A program made the translations under genes and the position numbers. The notes under the pieces are model-generated. The model did no database searches. It saw only the letters and a list, made by a program, of their open reading frames with translations, and was not told the origin of the DNA. From Dyella sp. AtDHG13 (GTDB taxonomy: Bacteria; Pseudomonadota; Gammaproteobacteria; Xanthomonadales; Rhodanobacteraceae), in the NCBI RefSeq assembly GCF_003201105.1, contig NZ_QICJ01000001.1:434001-498000 (forward strand): 64,000 bases of DNA, in the 5' to 3' direction. Positions 17,125-26,433 of this stretch are shown one piece after another; position 1 is the first letter of the stretch, and each line of letters begins with the position of its first letter.

Positions 17125-19754
17125 CGTTTGCCTTTCTTCTTTCCAGCTTTCGGTGCTTTCGTGGTTGCCTTGGGCGGAGCAGCCTTCGCCTTCCGCCCCT
17201 GGCCGGCCGCCTTGACCTTGGCGAACGCGCCCTTGGCCGCGGCCTTCGCCTTGGCAAAGGGGCCCTTGCCGACGGGCGCCTTGTCACCGCCGCGGGAAGC
17301 GGACTTGCGCTCGATCGGCGGCAACGGCGGCAGGGACGTCGCGGGGGCGGCATTATCGCGCGAGCCAGGGCGCGGCGTCGTCTTGGGCAGCGAGTAGCGC
17401 TCGCCCGCCGCCGCGTAGTCGTAGCGGCGCTCGGTGCGCGGCGGCACGAAGCCGCCCTCCTTGCGCGGGGCAACGAGCCGGAAATCGATCTTGCGGTCCT
17501 CCAGGCTGGCGCGCAGCACCTGGATACGCACGTGGTCGCCCAGGCGGAACTGCATGCCGCTGCGCTCGCCCTTCAGCAGATGGCGCACCGGATCGAAGTG
17601 GTAGTAGTCGTTGGACAGCTGGCTGATGTGCACCAGGCCCGACACCTTGGAATCGTCCAGCTCCACGAACAGGCCGAACGAGGTGACGCCGGTGACGGTG
17701 CCGTCGAACTCGCTGCCGACGTGCTTGGACATCCACGCGCACTTGAAGCGCTCGTCCACGTCGCGCTCGGCTTCCTCCGCGCGGCGCTCGCGCTGCGAGC
17801 AGTGCACGGCCATCGCCGCCATTTCGCTGGCGCTGTAGTTGTACGCGCTGGGTTTGCCGCCCGCGAGCGCATAGCGGATCGCACGATGCACCAGCAGGTC
17901 CGGGTAGCGGCGGATCGGCGAGGTGAAGTGCGCGTACGCCTCCAGCGCCAGGCCGAAGTGGCCGCGATTGTCGGGCTGGTAGGCCGCCATGCTCTGCGCG
18001 CGCAACAGCACCGACTGGATCAGTTCCCGCTCCGGACGATCCTGCACCAGCCGCAGGATGTCGGCGAAGTCGGCCGGCGTCACTTCTTCCACTGGCGGCA
18101 TGCGCAGCTTGAACTCGCGCAGGAACTGCTGCAGGTCTTCGTACTTCTCGGCCGGCGGCGGCTCATGCGCGCGGAACAGCGCGGGGATCTTCTTTTTCTC
18201 GAGGAACAGCGCCGCCTGTACGTTGGCGGCGATCATGCATTCCTCGATCAGCTTGTGCGCATCGTTGCGCTCGGTGGCGCCCATGGCCTCCACTTCGCCG
18301 CGCTGGTCGAGGCGGAACTTCACCTCGGGCGTTTCGAAATCGATGGCGCCGCGGCGCTTGCGCTGTTCCGCCATCAGCTTGTAGAGCCCATGCAGGTGTT
18401 CCACCTGCGGCAGCACGTCGGCCAGTTCGTGCCGCGCGTCGGCATCGTTGAGGCCAATGGCCTGCCACACGCGGTCGTAGGTGAGGCGCGCATGCGAGCG
18501 CATCACGGCGTTGTAGAACTTCGATTTCGTCACCTCGCCCTGCGCATCCACCACCATGTCGCACACCATGCACAGGCGCTCGACCTTGGGGTTCAGGGAG
18601 CAGATGCCGTTGGAGAGCGTCTCCGGCAGCATCGGCACCACGAAGCCGGGGAAGTAGGTGGAGGTGCTGCGTTCGTAGGCTTCCTTGTCCAGCGCGGAGC
18701 CCACCTTGACGTAATGCGACACGTCGACGATGGCGACCACCAGGCGATAACCGCCACCGCGCCTGGGCTCGGCGTACACGGCGTCGTCGAAGTCGCGCGC
18801 ATCCGCGCCGTCGATGGTCACCAGCGGCAGCGAACGCAGGTCCACCCTGCCCTCGCGCTCGGCGGCGGTCACCTGCGGCTCGACCTGCGCGGCCTCGCGC
18901 GTCACCGCATCGGGCCACTCGTGCGGCAGGTCGTGGCTGGCAATGGCCATCTCCACCAGCAGCGAGGGCTGCAGGCGTTCGCCCAGCACGGCGCGAATGG
19001 CGCCCAGCGGGCCGCGGTGCGGCGTCGGCGGGTCGGTGATCTCGGCCACCACGATCTGGCCGGAGCGAGCACCCATGTCCTGGCCCGGCACGATCATCAC
19101 GTCCTGATGGACGCGGCGGTCGTCGGGTGCCACCAGGGTCACGCCGTTCTCGATAACCACGCGGCCCACCAACCGCGGCGAGCGGCGCTGCAATACCTCG
19201 ACGATGGCACCCTGCTTGCGACCGCGGCGGTCGATGCCGACCACGCTGGCCAGCACGCGGTCGCCGTGCAACACGGAACGCATCTGCTGGGGCGAAAGGT
19301 AGAGGTCGTCGCCGCCGCCATCGGGGCGCAGGAAGCCGTAGCCCTCGGCGTTGGCCAGCACCACGCCCTGGATCAGGTCCAGCTTGTTGGCCGGCGCGTA
19401 ACCGCCGCGACGCCCCAGCAGCAGCTGGCCGTCGCGCACCATGGCGCCCAGACGCTTGCGCAGCGCGTTGAGTTCGTATTCATCGTAGAGCGACAAGGCT
19501 TCGGCGATGCGTGCCTCGGTCAGCAGTTCGCCGCGCTGTTCGAGCAATGCGAGGATCGCCTCGCGGCTGGGGATGGGCCGCTCGTAGCGCTGCGCCTCCC
19601 GCTCGGCGTGGGGATCGTCCACCTGCCCCACCTCCACGCGCTGCCGCGACGGGTCAAGCGCCGAACGCTTCGGGCGGGCGCCGCCGGATTTCGGCGGCTT
19701 CGGGCCACGTCGGGCTTCCTGCTTGCTGCTGCGCGGTTCTTTCTTTTTGGTCAC
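17121..19754 (-). CDS. rnr: Ribonuclease R
   Basis: A processive 3'-5' exoribonuclease of the RNB family (877 residues from the GTG at 19754) that degrades structured RNA. In order: a Lys-rich start, a winged helix (REAILALLEQRGELLTEARIAEAL), two cold-shock OB folds, and the RNB catalytic domain with ADARDFDDAVYAE, whose aspartates bind metal. An S1 domain (GTVTGVTSFGLFVELDDSKVSGLVHISQL) and a long Lys/Ala/Pro-rich tail of about 80 residues complete it. The frame is open to 19847, but the longer form would overlap the promoter of the divergent tRNA gene; the GTG gives the usual VTKKK start. It is followed by rlmB in the same transcript. Confidence 0.93.
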   Translation of the reverse strand: MTKKKEPRSSKQEARRGPKPPKSGGARPKRSALDPSRQRVEVGQVDDPHAEREAQRYERPIPSREAILALLEQRGELLTEARIAEALSLYDEYELNALRKRLGAMVRDGQLLLGRRGGYAPANKLDLIQGVVLANAEGYGFLRPDGGGDDLYLSPQQMRSVLHGDRVLASVVGIDRRGRKQGAIVEVLQRRSPRLVGRVVIENGVTLVAPDDRRVHQDVMIVPGQDMGARSGQIVVAEITDPPTPHRGPLGAIRAVLGERLQPSLLVEMAIASHDLPHEWPDAVTREAAQVEPQVTAAEREGRVDLRSLPLVTIDGADARDFDDAVYAEPRRGGGYRLVVAIVDVSHYVKVGSALDKEAYERSTSTYFPGFVVPMLPETLSNGICSLNPKVERLCMVCDMVVDAQGEVTKSKFYNAVMRSHARLTYDRVWQAIGLNDADARHELADVLPQVEHLHGLYKLMAEQRKRRGAIDFETPEVKFRLDQRGEVEAMGATERNDAHKLIEECMIAANVQAALFLEKKKIPALFRAHEPPPAEKYEDLQQFLREFKLRMPPVEEVTPADFADILRLVQDRPERELIQSVLLRAQSMAAYQPDNRGHFGLALEAYAHFTSPIRRYPDLLVHRAIRYALAGGKPSAYNYSASEMAAMAVHCSQRERRAEEAERDVDERFKCAWMSKHVGSEFDGTVTGVTSFGLFVELDDSKVSGLVHISQLSNDYYHFDPVRHLLKGERSGMQFRLGDHVRIQVLRASLEDRKIDFRLVAPRKEGGFVPPRTERRYDYAAAGERYSLPKTTPRPGSRDNAAPATSLPPLPPIERKSASRGGDKAPVGKGPFAKAKAAAKGAFAKVKAAGQGRKAKAAPPKATTKAPKAGKKKGKR

Positions 19755-19831
19755 ATCCTTGCCTTTGCTTGGTTTTATCGGGACTCCGGGCCGCGCGAGG
19801 CGCGCTCCGGAAAAATTTTTGTGAAGAATAG

Positions 19832-19860
19832 TTGACAACCCACCCACACATGCCTAATCT
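19832..19860 (+). promoter_or_regulatory. Sigma-70 promoter of tRNA-Leu
   Basis: TTGACA (19832-19837), a 17-base spacer and TAATCT (19855-19860), about 40 bases before the tRNA. This is the best consensus promoter in the window. Confidence 0.85.
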
Positions 19861-19899
19861 ACGCGGCTCACGCAGACCACTTTGCGAAGCGTGACACCT

Positions 19900-19984
<85 letters not shown>

Positions 19985-19994
19985 ATTATAGAAG

Positions 19995-20020
19995 AAGCCC
20001 GCAGCGATGCGGGCTTTTTC
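19995..20020 (+). terminator. Terminator of tRNA-Leu
   Basis: AGCCCGCA (19996-20003) and TGCGGGCT (20008-20015) form a perfect 8-bp stem with a GCGA tetraloop and a run of five Ts. Confidence 0.93.
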
Positions 20021-20054
20021 GTTTCCGGCATTTACGCATCGAGGTTGCGCATCG

Positions 20055-21611
20055 TCATCCCGCGATGCGCAATGCGTTGAGTCCGCCCACCAGCGAATAA
20101 GCGCCACGCACACCTTCACCGCGCAGCAATCGCGCGGCATGTGCGCTGCGGCGTCCGCTGGCGCAGACCAGCAGATAGCGACCCTCGGCGAACTCGCCTG
20201 CCCGCTCGCCCACCCTCGCCGACGGCACGTGCACTGCCGCTACCGGCATCGGGTCGCTGGCCAGTTCTTCCATCTCGCGCACGTCCACCAACTGAAACCC
20301 GGCGGCCACGGCGTCTTCCAGGCGATCGAACGCGAGATCGACTTCGTCTTCTTCGACGGCTCTCGCCATAGCCCGGCGCGCCACCTCCACGCAACCGCCC
20401 TGTTCGGCGCAACCGTGCGCCGCATCGATGGGCAGGTGCTGGATGCTCAGGTCGATCAGGTTGACCAGCGACAGCGCGCCTGCATTCGGCTGCGGCATAC
20501 CGAGCAGAAACTTCAACGCCTCCGTCGCCTGCATGGCGCCCAGCACGCCGGGCACCGGGCCGAGCACGCCGGCAAGCGTGCAGCTGCCGACGGTTTCCGG
20601 TGCCGGCTCCTGCGGCCACAGGCAGCGCAGGCACGGCGAACCCGGCCTGGCCGCCACAAACTGCAGCTGACCTTCGTACTGGTAGATGCTGGCAAGGATC
20701 AGCGGCGTGCCGGTGAGCACCGCCGCGTCGCTGCTCAGGTAGCGGCTGCGCATGTCGTCCGTGCATTCCACCACCAGGTCGAACTGGCGGAACACGTCGA
20801 GCACGTTGCCCGCGTCCAGCGGCTCCTTCCACAGTTGCACCTGCACCGCGGGATTGAGCGCGGCCACGCGCCGGGACGCCAGCTCCGCCTTGTATTCGCC
20901 CACGTCGCGCGCGTCGTACATGGTCTGCCGATGCAGGTTGCTCGCGTCCAGCCGGTCGCCATCGACGATGCCCAGCGTGCCCACGCCGGCGCCCGCGAGA
21001 TAGCTGATGACAGGACAGCCCAGACCGCCCGCGCCGATCACCAGCACGCGCGACGCAGCGAGTTTCGCCTGCCCCGCCTCACCGACCTCGCGCAGCCTGA
21101 CCTGGCGCGAATAGTCGGGGACGAAGGGCTCCGCATGCGCATGATGATGGTGGTGGTGGTGGTGATGGCCCTCGTGCTCATGCTCGCGATACACGTGCGT
21201 GCAAGCCACCCAGTCGGATTCGCCAGTGACGTAGTGTTCTTTCTTCCAGATCGGCAGCCGGTGCTTGATCTCATCGATGATGTAGCGGCAGGCGCGGAAA
21301 GCCTCGTCGCGATGCGGTGCGGATGCACCAACCCATACCGCCATGTCGCCGATGGCCAGGTCGCCGGTGCGATGCACGCAGCGCGCATCCGTGACGCCAT
21401 AGCGCGCGATAGCCTCGGCCACGATGCGCTCGCCCTCGGCCAGCGCCAGCTCCGCATAGGCTTCGTACGAAAGGCCATCCACTTCGCGCCCTTCGTTGCT
21501 GTTGCGTACCCAGCCTTCGAAGGCGCAAAAGCCGCCGCTGGATGCATGGCGAAGCCGCTCGCGCTGCTCCGCCAGGTCGACCGCCGCGCTGGAAAGTTCG
21601 AAACGGCTCAT
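20055..21611 (-). CDS. MoaE-MoeB-rhodanese triple fusion with polyhistidine linker
   Basis: A 518-residue protein joining three steps of molybdopterin synthesis. Residues 1-142 are MoaE, the large subunit of molybdopterin synthase, with the catalytic lysine pair in IWKKEHY (123-124). Residues 143-162 are a linker with nine consecutive histidines (149-157). Residues 166-415 are a MoeB/ThiF/E1-type adenylyltransferase with the nucleotide loop GAGGLGCP (193-200), CLRC (327-330) and GSCTLAGVLGPVPG. Residues 430-518 are a rhodanese domain with active Cys483 in VCASGRRS. MoeB would activate the MoaD C-terminus, the rhodanese would pass sulfur to it, and MoaE would insert it into precursor Z. The start at 21611 overlaps the moaD stop (ATGA). 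The second MoeB zinc pair is altered to C-x5-C (401/407). Confidence 0.93.
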   Translation of the reverse strand: MSRFELSSAAVDLAEQRERLRHASSGGFCAFEGWVRNSNEGREVDGLSYEAYAELALAEGERIVAEAIARYGVTDARCVHRTGDLAIGDMAVWVGASAPHRDEAFRACRYIIDEIKHRLPIWKKEHYVTGESDWVACTHVYREHEHEGHHHHHHHHHAHAEPFVPDYSRQVRLREVGEAGQAKLAASRVLVIGAGGLGCPVISYLAGAGVGTLGIVDGDRLDASNLHRQTMYDARDVGEYKAELASRRVAALNPAVQVQLWKEPLDAGNVLDVFRQFDLVVECTDDMRSRYLSSDAAVLTGTPLILASIYQYEGQLQFVAARPGSPCLRCLWPQEPAPETVGSCTLAGVLGPVPGVLGAMQATEALKFLLGMPQPNAGALSLVNLIDLSIQHLPIDAAHGCAEQGGCVEVARRAMARAVEEDEVDLAFDRLEDAVAAGFQLVDVREMEELASDPMPVAAVHVPSARVGERAGEFAEGRYLLVCASGRRSAHAARLLRGEGVRGAYSLVGGLNALRIAG

Positions 21612-21850
21612 CCGCCCGCCACCGGTGGAATGAAGACGACCGTATCGCCATCGCGCAACGGCCGATCCCAGGTGCTGAATTCGGTATTCACCGCCACCTT
21701 GAGCACGTCCGCCGCCAGCGAGAAACCGCGCGAGGCGCGCAGCTCGTCGTAGAGATCGCGCAGCGACGCCGCCGACGTGACGACCTGCTCGCCGCTCTTG
21801 CCGGCCTGCTCGCGCAGCTGCGCGTAGTACTGAAGATGGACGACCGTCAT
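21608..21850 (-). CDS. moaD: Molybdopterin synthase sulfur carrier subunit MoaD
   Basis: An 80-residue ubiquitin-like protein. It starts VHLQYYAQLREQAGKS and ends FIPPVAGG, the double-Gly tail that MoeB adenylates and that becomes the thiocarboxylate. It partners the MoaE domain encoded immediately downstream. Both ends overlap neighbours by ATGA: mobA upstream and the MoaE-MoeB fusion downstream, so the three should be translated together. Confidence 0.96.
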   Translation of the reverse strand: MTVVHLQYYAQLREQAGKSGEQVVTSAASLRDLYDELRASRGFSLAADVLKVAVNTEFSTWDRPLRDGDTVVFIPPVAGG

Positions 21851-22446
21851 GCCGGTGACTCCAAACGCTGCTGCATGGCTGCCCGCTCCTCGGGGGTGTT
21901 GACGTTGTCCAGCGCATCGCCGGGCGCGGGCAACAACTTGGTGTTGGACTGGATCAGCGCCTTGCGCGGGCAGTAGCTGCCGTCGCGGTAGCGCTGCAAC
22001 AGCAAGGCGTGGCTGGAGGGCTCCCAGATGGCGCAGAGCGGCTCGGGCAGCCCGTCGAAGTTGCTGTTGAAGGCGGTCGCGTCGGCGGTCGCGTCGCGCG
22101 CATCGATCAGGCGTTGCAGCGTGCCGCTGTCCAGCAACGGCAGATCGCACGCCAGCACCAGCCACGCCGCGTCTGGATGAAGATCCTGCGCGGAGAGTAT
22201 GCCCGCGGCGGGGCCGATGGCGTCGTAGCTGTCCACGATCTGCGGCAGGCCGGCACGCAGTGGATCGTCGCGCTGGCTGTCGCGCACGGACACGAAGGCG
22301 CGTTCGGTCACCGCTTCGAGCAGGCGCCATGCACGCAGCAGCTGCGGTTCGCCGCGATAGGCCAGCGCCGCCTTGTCCTGGCGCATGCGCTGGCTCGCGC
22401 CGCCGCTCAGCAGCAGGCCGTAGAGGGGAGCGCGCTGGCCGCTCAT
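21847..22446 (-). CDS. mobA: Molybdenum cofactor guanylyltransferase MobA
   Basis: A 199-residue nucleotidyltransferase that attaches GMP to Mo-molybdopterin, giving the bis-MGD cofactor needed by NapA. It has the signature LLLSGGASQRMRQDKAAL (GTP-binding Gly-rich loop and Lys), LVLACDLPLLD with the metal-binding Asp, and NVNTPEE at the end, all typical of MobA. It overlaps moaC by four bases and moaD by four. Confidence 0.93.
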   Translation of the reverse strand: MSGQRAPLYGLLLSGGASQRMRQDKAALAYRGEPQLLRAWRLLEAVTERAFVSVRDSQRDDPLRAGLPQIVDSYDAIGPAAGILSAQDLHPDAAWLVLACDLPLLDSGTLQRLIDARDATADATAFNSNFDGLPEPLCAIWEPSSHALLLQRYRDGSYCPRKALIQSNTKLLPAPGDALDNVNTPEERAAMQQRLESPA

Positions 22447-22937
22447 GCGATCTCCTCGCCGCCGATATCGTGTTTGCCGCCCGTCTTGGCGACGAGGCGA
22501 ATCTCACCGATCACGATGTCGTGCGACATCGCCTTGCACATGTCGTAGATGGTCAGCGCGGCAATGCTCGCGCCGGTCAGCGCTTCCATTTCCACGCCCG
22601 TGCGCCCGGCGCAGGCCACGGTGCAATCGATCCAGGCATCCACGCCCTCCATGCGGATGTCGATATCGCACTTGTCGATGCCGAGCGGATGGCACAGCGG
22701 AATCAGCTGCGGCGTGGCCTTGGCGCCCATCACGCCGGCGATCTGCGCCACGGTGAGCACGGCGCCCTTGGGCGTCACGTAGCCGGCCTCGTGCAGGCGC
22801 TGCGCGACATCGGCGGGAAAAGTGACCCGGGCGCGGGCGCGGGCCGTCCGGCGGGTCACCGCCTTGGCGCCGACGTCCACCATGCGTGGCTGCTGCTGTT
22901 CGTCGACGTGGGAAAGCGTGGTGGGCAGTGCGGTCAC
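22443..22937 (-). CDS. moaC: Cyclic pyranopterin monophosphate synthase MoaC
   Basis: A 164-residue enzyme that turns the MoaA product 3',8-cyclo-GTP into cyclic pyranopterin monophosphate (precursor Z). Conserved blocks are PRMVDVGAKAVTRRTA, IPLCHPLGIDKCDIDI with the catalytic Cys-His, and TGVEMEALTGASIAALTIYDMCKA with the active-site Glu/Asp/Lys. The start is GTG at 22937 with GGAG six bases upstream. A gap of 102 bases separates it from moaA; the next three genes overlap tightly. Confidence 0.96.
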   Translation of the reverse strand: MTALPTTLSHVDEQQQPRMVDVGAKAVTRRTARARARVTFPADVAQRLHEAGYVTPKGAVLTVAQIAGVMGAKATPQLIPLCHPLGIDKCDIDIRMEGVDAWIDCTVACAGRTGVEMEALTGASIAALTIYDMCKAMSHDIVIGEIRLVAKTGGKHDIGGEEIA

Positions 22938-23039
22938 GGGGCACTCCGGAAAGGCATGGGGAGGATTATCGGCCGGATGCGGGCGGGCGAAATTAAAAAA
23001 CCGTCTAGAAAACGCGGCATCCCGTTTCCAGAGCCTCCG

Positions 23040-24086
23040 TCAGCCACCGATGTAGTGCATTTCGATCTTGCGGGGCGCCTTGCCGTGGTGCCCGGCCCGC
23101 TCCTCGCTGTAACGATCGCGGCGGCGGAGCCAGGTGTCCCGCAGCAGCTCGGTCAGCTCCGCGTCGGTGGCGCCGCCGCGCAAGGGACCACGCAGGTCGG
23201 TGCCGCGGGTGGCGAACAGGCAGGTGTACAGCATGCCTTCGGAAGACAGCCTCGCCCGCGTGCAGCCGCCGCAGAACGGCTGGCTGATGGACGAGATCAT
23301 GCCGATTTCACCCGCGCCGTCCTCGAAGCGGTAGCGCGTGGCGACCTCGCCGGGGTAGGTCGGCGGCACGGCGCGCAGCGGCCAGCGGCCGCCGATGCGC
23401 TGTATCAGCTCGGCCGAGGGCACCACCGCCTCCGGACTCCAGTCGTTGCGGTTGCCCACGTCCATGTATTCGATGAAGCGCACGACGATGCCGCTGCCAC
23501 GGAAGCGCTCGACCAGGTCCAGCACCGTGTGCTCGTTCACGCCACGCTGCACCACGGTGTTGAGCTTCACGCCGTGTGGGAACCCGGCAGCGCGGGCGGC
23601 CTCGATACCGGCCAGCACGTCGTCCAGTGCGCCGCGTCCGCCGCTCATGCGGTGGAACAGCGCAGGGTCGAGCGTGTCGAGGCTGATGGTGACGCGGTCG
23701 AGGCCGGCATCGCGCAGCTCGTTCGCATGCCGCGACAGCAGCACGCCATTGGAGGTCAGGGCCAGATCGGTGATGCCGTCGATGCGGCGCAAGCGCGCGA
23801 CCAGTTCGACCAGGTTTGGCCGCAACAGCGGTTCGCCGCCGGTAAGGCGCAGCTTGCTCACGCCCTGCGTCGCGGCCAAGCGGCACAGGCGTTCGATCTC
23901 GTCGAAACTCAGGCGTTCGTCGTTGCGAAGGAAGGTGAAGTGCTCGCCGTAGGTCGACTCCGGCATGCAGTACGGACAACGGAAATTGCAGCGGTCCATC
24001 ACCGAAATGCGCAGGTCGTGCAACGGGCGGCCCCATTGATCGACCGGCAGCACGGCCGAGGATTCGCGGGCGTCGAGTGCGTTCAT
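23040..24086 (-). CDS. moaA: GTP 3',8-cyclase MoaA (radical SAM)
   Basis: The first enzyme of molybdopterin synthesis (348 residues). The N-terminal radical-SAM cluster motif C-N-F-R-C-P-Y-C binds the SAM [4Fe-4S] cluster, and KLRLTGGEPLLRPNL is the SAM-contact motif. The C-terminal second cluster is C-G-G-C-T-R-A-R-L-S plus a later Cys in MLYTCLF, the three-Cys GTP-binding cluster of MoaA. The protein ends IGG, the double-Gly tail required by MoaA proteins. The start at 24086 is one base beyond the moeA1 stop; the longer open frame to 24188 lies within moeA1. Confidence 0.97.
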   Translation of the reverse strand: MNALDARESSAVLPVDQWGRPLHDLRISVMDRCNFRCPYCMPESTYGEHFTFLRNDERLSFDEIERLCRLAATQGVSKLRLTGGEPLLRPNLVELVARLRRIDGITDLALTSNGVLLSRHANELRDAGLDRVTISLDTLDPALFHRMSGGRGALDDVLAGIEAARAAGFPHGVKLNTVVQRGVNEHTVLDLVERFRGSGIVVRFIEYMDVGNRNDWSPEAVVPSAELIQRIGGRWPLRAVPPTYPGEVATRYRFEDGAGEIGMISSISQPFCGGCTRARLSSEGMLYTCLFATRGTDLRGPLRGGATDAELTELLRDTWLRRRDRYSEERAGHHGKAPRKIEMHYIGG

Positions 24087-24087
24087 C

Positions 24088-25290
24088 TCACCACCGGTAG
24101 AACGACGCCACCGTACCGGCGGGCGCCTTGCCCTGCCCCGGTGGCAACTGCACGAATCCCTGCGTGCGCGGCAGGGACGAAAAATCACCCGAGGTGCGTG
24201 AAGGTACTGGATAGGCCATCAGCCTCCCCTGCGTGTCGGTTTGTACGCGCGCGGGCACGAAGCTGGCCAGCGTCGGGTTGATGTCCACCGCCTCGTCCAG
24301 GCACACGTATTCGGGTGCCGCGGGCGACGCTCCCAGCGCTGCGCGCAGGGCTGGGCGCGCATAGCGCGTGGCGCACACCAGGGCGGACACGGGGTTGCCG
24401 GGCAAGGCGAACACCGCCTGCCCGCGCGGGCCGATACCGAACCACATCGGCTTGCCCGGCTTCTGCGCAATGCGATGGAACACCTTGCGCACGCCTTCCG
24501 CCGCCAGCGCCGCGGGCACGTAGTCGCGCTGCCCCATCGATACGCCACCGGAAAGCAACAGCACGTCGTGCTGCAGCAGCAGTTCGGCGATGCGCACGCG
24601 CGTGGCGTCTTCATCGTCGACGATATGCTCGGCGACGACGCGGTCGAAGCCGTCGAGCCGCAGCGCCGCACGCACGGCGGTGTCGTTGGAGCGGCGGATC
24701 TGTCCTTCGCCCAGGGGCGCATCGACCTCCACCAGTTCATCGCCGGTGGACACGATGGCGACCGACGGCATCGCCGCCACCTCGACCATCGCCACGCCAT
24801 TGGCCGCCAGCAAGGCCATTTCCGCCGGCCCCAGGTGCATGCCCGGCGAGAGCAACAGGCTGCCTTGCGTACAATCCGAGCCACGCCGGTGGATGAACTG
24901 CCCTGCGGCGGGCTGGTAGCCGTCCGCCAGCGCGTAGCTGTCGCCATCGCGGTGCAATTGCTCCACCGGAATCACGCAGTCGGTGCCGGCCGGCAGCATG
25001 GCGCCGGTCGTCACCTCGAGGCACGCGTCATGCGCGGACAGCGATTGCATCCGCATGCCTGCCATCTGCGCGCCTGCCACGCGCAAGCGGCGCGGCAAGG
25101 TGGCGGACCAGTGCACGGCGATGCCATCCATCATCACGCGGTCGAATGGCGGATGATCGTGTTCGGCGTGCACGGCTTGCCGAAGTATCCGTCCTGCGGC
25201 ATCGCCCAAGCGCACGCGCTCACTGCCAAACGAGGGCATGTGTTCGGCGATCAAGGCTTCCGCCTGGCTGACGCTGATCAGGTCGCTCAT
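24088..25290 (-). CDS. moeA: Molybdopterin molybdenumtransferase MoeA (copy 1)
   Basis: Inserts molybdate into adenylated molybdopterin (400 residues). Domains appear in MoeA order: an N-terminal part with HPPFDRVMMDGIAV, a beta-barrel domain with TTGAMLPAGTDCVIPVE, the MPT-binding domain with VAIVSTGDELVEVDAPLGEGQIRRSNDTAV and LLLSGGVSMGQRDYVPAAL, then GNPVSALV and a C-terminal beta domain. A start at 25299 is also possible; neither has a strong ribosome binding site. It lies between modC and moaA in one run of minus-strand genes. A second MoeA is encoded at 28279-29541. Confidence 0.94.
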   Translation of the reverse strand: MSDLISVSQAEALIAEHMPSFGSERVRLGDAAGRILRQAVHAEHDHPPFDRVMMDGIAVHWSATLPRRLRVAGAQMAGMRMQSLSAHDACLEVTTGAMLPAGTDCVIPVEQLHRDGDSYALADGYQPAAGQFIHRRGSDCTQGSLLLSPGMHLGPAEMALLAANGVAMVEVAAMPSVAIVSTGDELVEVDAPLGEGQIRRSNDTAVRAALRLDGFDRVVAEHIVDDEDATRVRIAELLLQHDVLLLSGGVSMGQRDYVPAALAAEGVRKVFHRIAQKPGKPMWFGIGPRGQAVFALPGNPVSALVCATRYARPALRAALGASPAAPEYVCLDEAVDINPTLASFVPARVQTDTQGRLMAYPVPSRTSGDFSSLPRTQGFVQLPPGQGKAPAGTVASFYRW

Positions 25291-25344
25291 GGTTCCCATT
25301 GTGCGAGGAAGTATGGCCGCGTGGCACTGAGCATAGCGCGCCCG

Positions 25345-26433
25345 TCAAAGTCCCAGCGCAACGGCCTTCACCTGCGCCCAGGCCGTGCTGCCCGGCGCCA
25401 GCGCCAGGGCGTACCAGGATCGGCGCGTGATGCGGGCCAGCAGCGTGTTGCCGCCGGCATCGAGCTGCACGAGCAACTGCGAGGGATGATCCGCGTCGGC
25501 CACGGCGATGATGCGGCACGGCAGCTGGTTGAGCGCGCTGGTGCCTTCCTGCGGAGCCTTGGTCAGCACCACGTCGCGGGCGCCGATGCGGCAACGCAGC
25601 CGCTGGCCCACGCTTTCGTGGCGATACGGCAGCCACAGGCGCCCGCCGGCGAACTCCAGCGCGACCAGTTGGTCCTGCGCGTCGACATCCACCACCTGCC
25701 CGTCGATGACCGCGCCCACGGCTTCGCCCAAGGCCGGCGGCAGGTCCAGCCGGGTCAGGGTGTCCTGCAGGCTGCCCTGCGCCACCACGTGTCCCGCTTC
25801 CATCAGCACCAGATGGTCGGCCAGCCGCGCCACCTCGTCCACGTTGTGGCTCACGTAGATCATCGGCACGCGCAGCGTGGCATGCAGCGATTCCAGGCAA
25901 GCCATGAGGTCACCGCGCGCCGCGCCATCGAGCGCGGACAACGGCTCGTCGAACAGCAGCAGGGCGGGATCGGAAAGCAGCGCCTGCACCATCGCCACGC
26001 GCTGGCGCTCGCCACCGGAGAGGTGATCCACGCGACGCGGCAACAGGGGCCGCAAGCCGAAGCGATCAATCAGGCCTTCGCGATCCAGATGCGCCGGGCG
26101 GCCCGCGCGCCGATAGCCGAAATCCAGGTTGCCGGCGACGCTGCGATGGGTAAACAGGCTGGGCTCCTGGAAGACATAGCCGAGGCGCCGACGATGCGTG
26201 GGCACGAATACGCGATGCAGGCTGTCCTGCCACAGCTGCGATCCAAAACTCATCCGGCCCGACGCGTCGCGTTCCAGTCCCGCGATGGCGCGCAGGCAGC
26301 TGCTCTTGCCCGCGCCGGAAGGCCCGAACAAGGCGGTGATGCCCTGCGGCGGCAAGCGCAGGTCGATATCGAACGCGAGCGCACCGCGGCGCCAGGCGAG
26401 CTTGGCTTCCAGGCCGTGCGGGGAATCAGTCAC
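25345..26433 (-). CDS. modC: Molybdate ABC transporter ATP-binding protein ModC
   Basis: The ATPase of the molybdate importer (362 residues from the GTG at 26433). It has Walker A FGPSGAGKSS, the Q-loop YVFQEPSLFTHRSV, the signature LSGGERQRVAMVQALL and Walker B LLLFDEPLSALD. The last 70 residues are a Mop/TOBE domain (TSALNQLPCRIIAVADADHPSQLLVQLDAGGNTLLARITRRS), which in known ModC proteins senses molybdate and down-regulates transport. The GTG overlaps the last codons of modB; the longer open frame upstream lies inside modB. Confidence 0.94.
   Translation of the reverse strand: MTDSPHGLEAKLAWRRGALAFDIDLRLPPQGITALFGPSGAGKSSCLRAIAGLERDASGRMSFGSQLWQDSLHRVFVPTHRRRLGYVFQEPSLFTHRSVAGNLDFGYRRAGRPAHLDREGLIDRFGLRPLLPRRVDHLSGGERQRVAMVQALLSDPALLLFDEPLSALDGAARGDLMACLESLHATLRVPMIYVSHNVDEVARLADHLVLMEAGHVVAQGSLQDTLTRLDLPPALGEAVGAVIDGQVVDVDAQDQLVALEFAGGRLWLPYRHESVGQRLRCRIGARDVVLTKAPQEGTSALNQLPCRIIAVADADHPSQLLVQLDAGGNTLLARITRRSWYALALAPGSTAWAQVKAVALGL

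Noticed and set aside
17532-19835. Long open frames opposite rnr, moeA/modC and napA
   Set aside because: All are antisense shadows of clear genes caused by high GC; none has start signals or family features.
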